A stretch of DNA of 64,000 nt from Amycolatopsis vancoresmycina (GTDB lineage: Bacteria > Actinomycetota > Actinomycetes > Mycobacteriales > Pseudonocardiaceae): NCBI RefSeq assembly GCF_000716785.1, contig NZ_JNYY01000003.1, positions 124,001 through 188,000 on the forward strand. Reading direction: 5' to 3'. The notes below the pieces were generated by a model, which was not told the origin of the DNA, searched no databases, and worked only from the letters and a program-made list of their open reading frames with translations. A program made the position numbers and the translations under genes. Positions within the stretch are counted from its first letter, which is position 1; each line of letters begins with the position of its first letter. This document shows, one piece after another, positions 49,201 to 58,200 of the stretch.

Positions 49201-52200
49201 CGTCCGCACCCACGTCGCGGCGGTCCTCGGCCACGACGGCGCCGACGCCGTCGAGCCGCAGAAAGCGTTCAAGGACCTGGGTTTCGACTCCCTGACCGCC
49301 GTCGAACTGCGCAACCGGCTCACCGCGGTGACCGGCCTGCGCCTGCCCGCGACGGTCGTCTTCGACCACCCGAACCCCCAGGCACTGGCCGCGCTCCTGC
49401 AGGGCGAGCTCGCCGGCGACGACCGGCCCGCGGCGAAGGCGGTCACCGCGGTCGTCGACGGCGACCCGATCGCCATCGTCGCGATGAGCTGCCGCTACCC
49501 GGGCGACGTGACGTCGCCGGAGGACCTGTGGCGGCTGGTCGAGACCGGCGGCGACGCCCTCACGCCGCTGCCCGCCGACCGCGGCTGGGACCTCGCCGCC
49601 TTGGGCGCCGCCGAGGGCGGGTTCGTGCACGACGCCGGCGGCTTCGACGCCGAGTTCTTCGGCATCTCCCCGCACGAAGCCCTGGCCATGGACCCACAGC
49701 AGCGGCTGCTGCTGGAGATCTCCTGGGAGGCGCTCGAACGCGCCGGGATCGACCCGCGCTCGTTGCGCGGCAGCAGCACCGGCGTCTTCGTCGGCGCCGC
49801 GCACCAGGCGTACGGCAGCGGCGTGGCCGAGGTGGCCGACGGCGTCGAAGGGCACCTGCTGACCGGCAACGCGACGAGCGTCGTCTCCGGCCGTGTCTCC
49901 TACACCTTCGGTTTCGAAGGGCCGGCCGTCAGCGTCGACACCGCGTGCTCGTCGTCGCTGGTCGCGCTGCACTGGGCGGTCCAGGCGCTGCGCCGCGGCG
50001 AGTGCGACCTGGCGCTCGCGGGCGGCGTCGCGGTGATGGCGCAGCCCGGCATGTTCGTCGAGTTCGACCGCCAGGGCGGCCTCGCCTCCGACGGCCGCTG
50101 CAAGGCGTTCGCGGAGGCCGCGGACGGCACCGGCTGGGGCGAAGGCGCCGGCCTGGTCCTGCTGGAACGGCTGTCCGACGCCCGCCGCCACGGCCACGAA
50201 GTCCTGGCGCTCGTCCGCGGTTCCGCGGTCAACTCCGACGGCGCGTCCAACGGTCTCACCGCCCCGAACGGCCCGTCCCAGCAACGGGTCATCCGCGCCG
50301 CACTGGCCGGCGCGGGCCTGACTCCGTCCGAAGTGGACGCTGTCGAGGCGCACGGCACCGGCACCACCCTCGGCGACCCGATCGAGGCCCAGGCCCTCCT
50401 GGACACCTACGGCCAGGACCGCGAGGAACCGCTCCAGCTCGGCTCCCTCAAGTCGAACATCGGCCACACGCAGGCGGCGGCCGGGGTCGCGGGCGTGATC
50501 AAGGTCGTCATGGCGCTGCGGCACGGCGTCCTGCCCAAGACGCTGCACGTCGACGCACCGTCGTCACGCGTCGACTGGGAGTCCGGCGCGATCGAGCTGC
50601 TCACCGAAGCCCGGCGCTGGCCCGAGACCGGACGGCCGCGCCGCGCCGGGATCTCGTCGTTCGGCATCTCCGGTACGAACGCCCACACGATCATCGAACA
50701 GGCCCCGCCCGCGCCTCCCGAGGCGGAGCCCGCGGTGCCGTCCGGGGTGGTTCCGTGGCTGCTGTCGGCCCGCGATGCCGACGCCCTCGCTGCGCAGGCC
50801 GAGCGCCTTCGCGCGCACGTCGAGGCTCGGCCGGAGCTCGCGCCGGTCGACATCGGCTTCTCGCTGACCGGGCGGGCGGCCCTGGAACACCGGGCGGTCG
50901 TGCTCGGCGGTGATCGTGCGGAACTCCTTGCCGCGTTGGAAAACCTGGCGGTGACCGGGATCGCGCGCCCGGACCGGCGGCTGGCCGTGCTGTTCACCGG
51001 GCAGGGCGCGCAACGGGCCGGGATGGGTTCTGGTCTCTACGAGCGGTTCCCGGTTTATGCGGCGGCTTTCGATGCGGTGCTGGCGCACTTCTCGCCTTCG
51101 CTGCGCGAGGCGTTCGAGGATGCCGAGCTTTTGGACCGGACCGAGTTCACCCAGCCTGCGTTGTTCGCGGTCGAGGTGGCGTTGTTCCGGTTGGTTTCGT
51201 CCTTCGGTGTGCGCCCGGATTTCGTGGCGGGGCATTCGATCGGGGAAATCACGGCGGCGCATGTGGCCGGTGTGCTGTCCCTTGAGGACGCTTGCCGGTT
51301 GGTGTCCGCGCGGGCGTCGATGATGCAGGCGTTGCCGTCCGGTGGTGCGATGGTGTCCATCGCGGCTCCCGAGTCGGCCATCACGTTGACCGAGGGTGTT
51401 TCGATCGCGGCGGTGAACGGGCCCGAGTCGGTGGTCATTTCCGGCGACGAGGCTGAGGTGCTGGCGATCGCGGCACAGTTCCCGAAGACCAAGCGGCTTC
51501 CGGTGAGCCATGCGTTCCATTCGCCGCTGATGGACCCGATGCTGGCCGACTTCCGCGCGGTCGCCGAGACCCTCACGTACCACCCGGCGGAGATACCGGT
51601 GCTCTCGAATGTGAGCGGTGCTCTCGCTCCGCTGTTCAGTGCCGATTACTGGGTCCGGCACGTACGCGAAACCGTCCGATTCGCCGACGGCATCACCACG
51701 CTGAAGGCCGCGGGTGCCGACGTCTTCCTGGAGCTGGGCCCGGACGGCGTGCTCAGCGCGATGGTCGACGGCATCGCGATCTCCGCCCTGCGACGCGACC
51801 GCTCCGAAGAGAGAGCACTGCTCTCGGCATTGAGCACTGCTCACGTGCATGGAGTCGAGGTCGACTGGGCGCCACTCGTTGCCGGCGGCCGGCGCGTCGA
51901 CCTGCCCACGTACGCGTTCCGGCATCGGAACTACTGGCTCGCCGCAGAACCCGGCGCGGCGACCGGGAGTGACTCCGGGTTCTGGGAGGTCGTGCGCCGC
52001 GGCAAGCTGGCGGCGGAGCTCGAACTGGCCGAGGAAGTCGCCGAGGCGGTGACCCCGGCCCTGTCGGCCTGGTACCGGCGCCGCACCCAGGAATCCACGG
52101 TGGACTCATGGCGCTACGGGACCACTTGGCGTCCGGTACCGGCCGAAAAGGCCGCGCTCACCGGCCACTGGCTGCTGGTGGTACCGGAGGCAGCCGAGCC

Positions 52201-55200
52201 AGGAGTAGTGGCAGAAATCGCACGGACGATCATCGAACGCGGCGCGCGGATCACCCCGGTACGGATCGACCCGCTCCTGCCCCGCGCGGAGTTCACCAGC
52301 CGCCTCCGCGAAGTTCTGGCGGGGTCCGAAGTGGATGGTGCTCCGATTCCGGCCGACGGTCGCGGAGCTGCGGCGGGCGCGGCACTGGAGAGTGGGCCGA
52401 TTCTGGCCGCCGACGGCGGCGGAGCTGCGGCGGGCGCGGCGGTGGACGGTGCCCCGATTCCGCCCAACGACGGCCGCGGCACTGCGGCAGCCCCGGCCGT
52501 GGACGGCATCCTTTCCCTCCTGGCCCTCACCGAAGCTGGCCACGGAGCGGCCGCAGGCACCGCCACCCTCCTCCAAGCCCTCGGCGACCTCGAAACCACC
52601 GGCCGCCTCTGGTGCCTGACCCGTGGTGCCGTCGCGGCCGGGCGCGCCGACCGCGTCGATGCTCCGGCCCAAGCCCAGGTCTGGGGCCTCGGCCGCACCG
52701 CGGCCATGGAATACCCGCAGCGCTGGGGCGGCCTGGTCGACCTCCCCGCCGAGCTCGACGACCGCGCCCGCGCTCGGCTCGCCGCCGTTCTCACCGGCAC
52801 CGAAGACGAGGTCGCGCTACGCCCCTCAGGCGTCTTCGCGCGACGGCTGGAGCGCCGCTCCGCGACCCCCGCCAAGGCGTGGCAGCCGCGGGGGACTGTG
52901 CTGGTCACCGGGGGCACCGGGGCTCTCGGCGCGCAGGTCGCCCGCCGCCTGGCCGCCGGGGGCGCCGAGCGGCTGGTGCTGCTCAGCCGCCGCGGGCCGG
53001 CCGCCCCGGGCGCCGCCGAACTCGAACGCGAACTCACCGCCCTCGGCTGCGAAACCGAGATCGTGGCCTGCGACGCCGCCGATCGGGACGCGCTGGCCGC
53101 GGTGCTCCCCGCCGACCTCCGCGCGGTCGTGCACGCCGCGGGCGTCCTGGACGACGGCGTCATCGATTCCCTGACCCCCGAGCGCTTCGACGCCGTCCTG
53201 CGTGCGAAGGCGACCGCGGCCGAGAACCTGTCCGCGCTCACCTCCGGCCTCGACGCGTTCGTCCTGTTCTCCTCCATGGCCGGCGCGTTCGGCGCGGCGG
53301 GCCAGGGCACCTACGCCGCCGCCAACGCCCACCTCGACGCGCTCGCTCAGCAACGCCACGCCGCCGGGCTGCCCGCCGTTTCGATCGCCTGGGGACCCTG
53401 GGCGGGCGACGGGATGGCCGCGGGCGACGCCGACACGCGGCGACGGCTGCGCGCCGCGGGCGTCGGCGCCTTGGAACCCGGCCTCGCCCTCGACGCCCTG
53501 GCCCTCGAAGCGGCGGCCGATGCGCCGGTGGCCGTGGTGGCCGATCTCGACTGGGACGTCTACCTCCCGGCCCTGCGGGCCGTCCGCCCCCGGCCGCTGT
53601 TCGCCGGATTCGGCGAGTCGCTCGAAAGTCCACAAGAGACTGAGACCGCGGGGCTCCTCACCGGACTGTCCGAAGAGGACGCGGACCGGAAGGTCCTTGA
53701 GCTGACCCGCACGCACGTCGCCGCCGTCCTCGGCTACCCCGACGTGGCCGCCGTTGACGCCGAACGCGCGTTCTCCGACAGCGGCTTCACCTCGCTGACC
53801 GCCGTCGAACTGCGCAACCGCCTCGACGCGGCGACCGGGCTGAGCCTGCCCGCGACGCTGGTGTTCGACCACCCGACCCCGGCCGCGCTGGCCCGGCACC
53901 TGCACCGCGAACTGCTCGGCAGGCACCCGGAACCGGCCGCCGCCGGCCCGGCGCCCGTCCGGGCCGACGAGCCGATCGCGCTCGTCGCCATGGGCTGCCG
54001 GTTCCCGGGCTCGGTCGCCACGCCGGAAGACCTCTGGCGGCTCGTCGCGGACGGCGTCGACGCGATGACTGGCCTGCCCGAGGACCGCGGCTGGGACCTC
54101 GGCGCCCTCTACGACCCGGACCCGGGCAAGAGCGGTCACAGCTACGTCCGCGACGGCGGGTTCCTCGACACCGCCGCGGAGTTCGACGCGGCCTTCTTCG
54201 GCATCTCGCCGCGCGAAGCACTGGCCATGGACCCGCAGCAGCGCCTGCTGCTCGAGATCACTTGGGAGGTCTTCGAACGGGCCGGGATCGACCCGCAGTC
54301 GCTGCGCGGCAGCCGCACCGGTGTGTTCGCCGGCACCAACGGCCAGGACTACGCGGGCCTGCTCGGCGCGGCCGGCGAGGAGGTCGGCGGGTTCATCGGC
54401 ACCGGCAACGCCGCCGCGGTCGTGTCCGGCCGGCTCGCCTACGCCTTCGGTCTCGAAGGCCCGGCCCTGACTGTCGACACCGCGTGTTCGTCGTCGCTGG
54501 TCGCCATCCACCTGGCCGCGCAGGCGCTGCGCCGCGGCGAATGCGACCTCGCGCTGGCCGGTGGCGCGACCGTGATGTCCACCCCGGCGACGTTCGTCGA
54601 GTTCAGCCGCCAGCGCGGCCTCGCCTCCGACGGCCGCTGCAAGGCGTTCGCCGACGCCGCCGACGGCACCGGCTGGGGCGAAGGCGCCGGCCTGGTGCTC
54701 CTCGAACGGCTGTCGGACGCCCGCCGCAACGGGCACCGGGTGCTGGCCGTCGTGCGCGGTTCGGCGGTGAACTCCGACGGCGCCTCCAACGGGTTGACCG
54801 CACCGAACGGTCCGTCGCAGCAGCGGGTGATCCGGGCCGCGCTGGCCGACGCCGGTCTGTCCACTTCGGACGTCGATGCCGTCGAGGCGCACGGCACCGG
54901 CACGAAACTGGGCGATCCGATCGAGGCGCAAGCGCTGCTGGCGACCTATGGTCAGGACCGGGAAACGCCGCTGTGGCTGGGTTCGGTGAAGTCCAACATC
55001 GGCCACACCCAGGCCGCGGCGGGCATCGCCGGGGTCATCAAGATGGTCATGGCCATGCGCCACGGCGTCCTCCCGCGGACGCTGCACATCGACGCGCCCT
55101 CGTCCCAAGTGGACTGGTCGGCGGGGTCGGTGGAGCTGCTGACCGAGACGCGCGAGTGGGTGGCCGGTCGGCCGCGGCGGGCGGGGGTGTCGGCGTTCGG

Positions 55201-58200
55201 CGTCAGCGGCACCAACGCCCACCTCGTCCTCGAAGCGGGCGAGCCCGAACCCCCGTCCCCGGCGCCGCCGGGCCTCACCGTCTGGCCGCTGTCGGCGAAG
55301 GACGAGCAAGCCCTGCGCGAGCAGGCCACGCGCCTCCGCGCCGCGCTCGGCGAGGACGCTTCGGCGGCCGAGGTCGGCCGCACCCTGGCGACCGGCCGGG
55401 CGGCTTTGGCGCACCGGGCCGTCGTCGTCGGGGACCGCGACCAGCTCCTGGCCGGGCTGGCGGACCTGGACGACGCCGTGTGCGGCACCGCCGTTCCCGG
55501 TGGCCGCCTGGCCGTGCTGTTCACCGGCCAGGGCGCCCAGCGCGCCGGGATGGGCCGTGAACTCTACGACCGGTACCCGGTGTTCGCCGACGCCTTCGAC
55601 GCCGTGTGCGCCGAGTTCGACGGTCTGCTCGACGCGCCGCTGCGCGAGGTCGTCTTCGACGGCGGCGACCGGCTCGACCGGACCGGCTACACCCAGCCCG
55701 CGCTGTTCGCGGTCGAGGTCGCGCTGCACCGGCTCGTCACGGCGTGGGGCGTGTACCCGGACTTCGTCGCCGGGCACTCGATCGGCGAGCTGGTCGCCGC
55801 CCACGTGGCCGGGGTGCTGACCCTGCCCGACGCCTGCCGGCTGGTTGCCGCCCGGGCATCGCTCATGCAGGCGCTGCCCGCCGAAGGCGCGATGGTCTCC
55901 ATCGCGGCCCCCGAGTCCGCCGTCACGCTGACCGAGGGTGTTTCGATCGCGGCGGTCAACGGCCCGGAGTCGGTGGTGATCTCGGGCGAAGAGGCCGCGG
56001 TGCTGGCGATCGCCGCGGAGTTCGCCGAGCGCGGCGTCAAGACCAAGCGGCTCACCGTCAGCCACGCCTTCCACTCACCGCTGATGGACCCGATGCTCGA
56101 GGACTTCCGCGCGGTGGCCGAAACCCTGACCTACCACCCGGCGAAGATACCGGTGCTCTCGAATGTGAGCGGTGCTCTCGCCGAGCCGTTCACCGGGGAG
56201 TACTGGGTGCGGCACGTGCGCGAGGCCGTCCGGTTCGCCGACGGCGTCGAGACCTTGAAAGCCGCGGGCGTCAGCGTGTTCCTGGAGCTGGGTCCGGATG
56301 GGGTGCTCAGCGCGATGGTCGGCGGCGCGACGGCGGTCCCGGCGCTGCGGCGCGACCGCTCCGAAGAGAGAGCACTGCTCACGGCTTTGAGCACTGTTCA
56401 CGTCCACGGCGTGGACGTCGACTGGGCCGCGTTCTACCCGCCGGCGCGCCCGGTCGACCTGCCCACCTACCCCTTCCGGCGGCAGCGGTTCTGGCCGGAG
56501 CCCGCACCCGCCGCGCCGATGTCCGAAGTGGACACGGAGTTCTGGAAGGCGGTCGAAGGCGAGGACCTGGACTCGCTCGGCTCGCTGCTCGGCCTGGACG
56601 GCGACCAGCGCGCCGCCGTCGCCTCCGCGCTCCCGGCCCTGTCCGGCTGGCGGCGGGAGACGCGGGCGAGCTCCGACGCCTGGCGCTACCGGGTCGTCTG
56701 GCGCAAGCTGCGCGACACCCACGCCGCGGTCTCCGGTGACTGGCTCTTCGTCCTGCCGGAAACCCTCGCCGACCCCTCGGCCGCGACGGCCGTGGCGGGC
56801 GCCTTCGCGACGTCGGGGGCGCGGCCCCTGGTCGTCCGGGTACCCGAGGACGCCGACCGCATCACGGTCGCGAAGCTGGTCGAGGCCAAGCTGGCCGAAG
56901 AAGGCGCAACGCCGGTCGGGGCGCTGTCGCTGCTGGCCTTCGCCGCCGGCGCTCCGGCGTCGCCGGTGGCCGCCGGGCTCCCGCAGACCCTCGCTCTCGT
57001 CCAGGGTCTCGGCGACGCGGGCGTCACCGCGCCGCTGTGGTGCGCCACCCGCGGCGCGGTCGCGACGGCCGACAGCGAGCCGGTCGCCGATCCGGCCCAG
57101 GCCCAGTTCTGGGGCTTCGGCCGCACGGTCGCGATGGAACACCCCAACCGCTGGGGCGGCCTGGTCGACCTGCCGGAAACCCTGACGAGCGAGGACGGCG
57201 AGCGGCTCTGCGCGGTCCTGGCCACCGGCGGCGAGGACGAAATCGCCGTCCGCCCGGCCGGGGTCTTCGCCCGACGGCTCGTCCGCGACCACCGTGTCGG
57301 TCCACAGTGGACACCACGCGGCACGGTGCTGGTCACCGGCGGCACCGGGGCGCTCGGCGGGCACGTCACCCGCTGGCTCCTGGACCACGGCGCCGAGCAC
57401 GTCGTCCTGGCGAGCCGCCGCGGTGGCGAAGCGCCGGACGACCGCGTGACGGTGGTCGCCTGCGACGTCGCCGACCGGGACGCGGTCGCGGCCCTGCTGG
57501 CCGAACACCCGGTTTCGGCGGTCGTGCACGCGGCGGGTGTCCTCGACGACGGCGTCGTCGACACGCTCACCGGCGACCGGTTCGCCGCGGTCCTGCGGGC
57601 CAAGGTGACCGGCGCCCGCACCCTCGACGAGCTGACCGGCGACCTCGACGCCTTCGTCCTGTTCTCCTCGCTCGCCGGTGCGGTCGGTGCGGCGGGCCAG
57701 GCGAACTACGCCGCCGCCAACGCCGAGCTGGACGCCCTCGCCCAGCGCCGTCGCGCGTCGGGTCGCGCGGCCGTCTCGATCGCCTGGGGTCCCTGGGCGG
57801 GCGAAGGCATGGCGGCGGAGAACGCCGAGCGGATGCGGCGCGCCGGGGTCACCCCGCTGCCCGCGGCGGCGGCCGCGGCGGCACTCGGCCGGATCACCCG
57901 GTCGCAGGTCGTCGCGGACATCGACTGGGACACCTACCCCTCGGCCCGGCCGCTCTACGCCGAGCTGGCCCCGGCCACCCCGGTCGCCGAGGCACCGGTC
58001 TCACTCGGTGACCGCCTGGCCGGGCTGTCCGCGGCCGACGCAGGCGACCTCGTGCTCGACGTCGTCCGCGAGCACGTCGCGGCGGTGCTGGGCCACGGCC
58101 GCGCGGCCGACGTCGCCCCGGACCGCGCGTTCAGCGAAACCGGCTTCACGTCGCTGACCGCGGTCGAGCTCCGCAACCGCCTGGACCGCGTCACCGGCCT

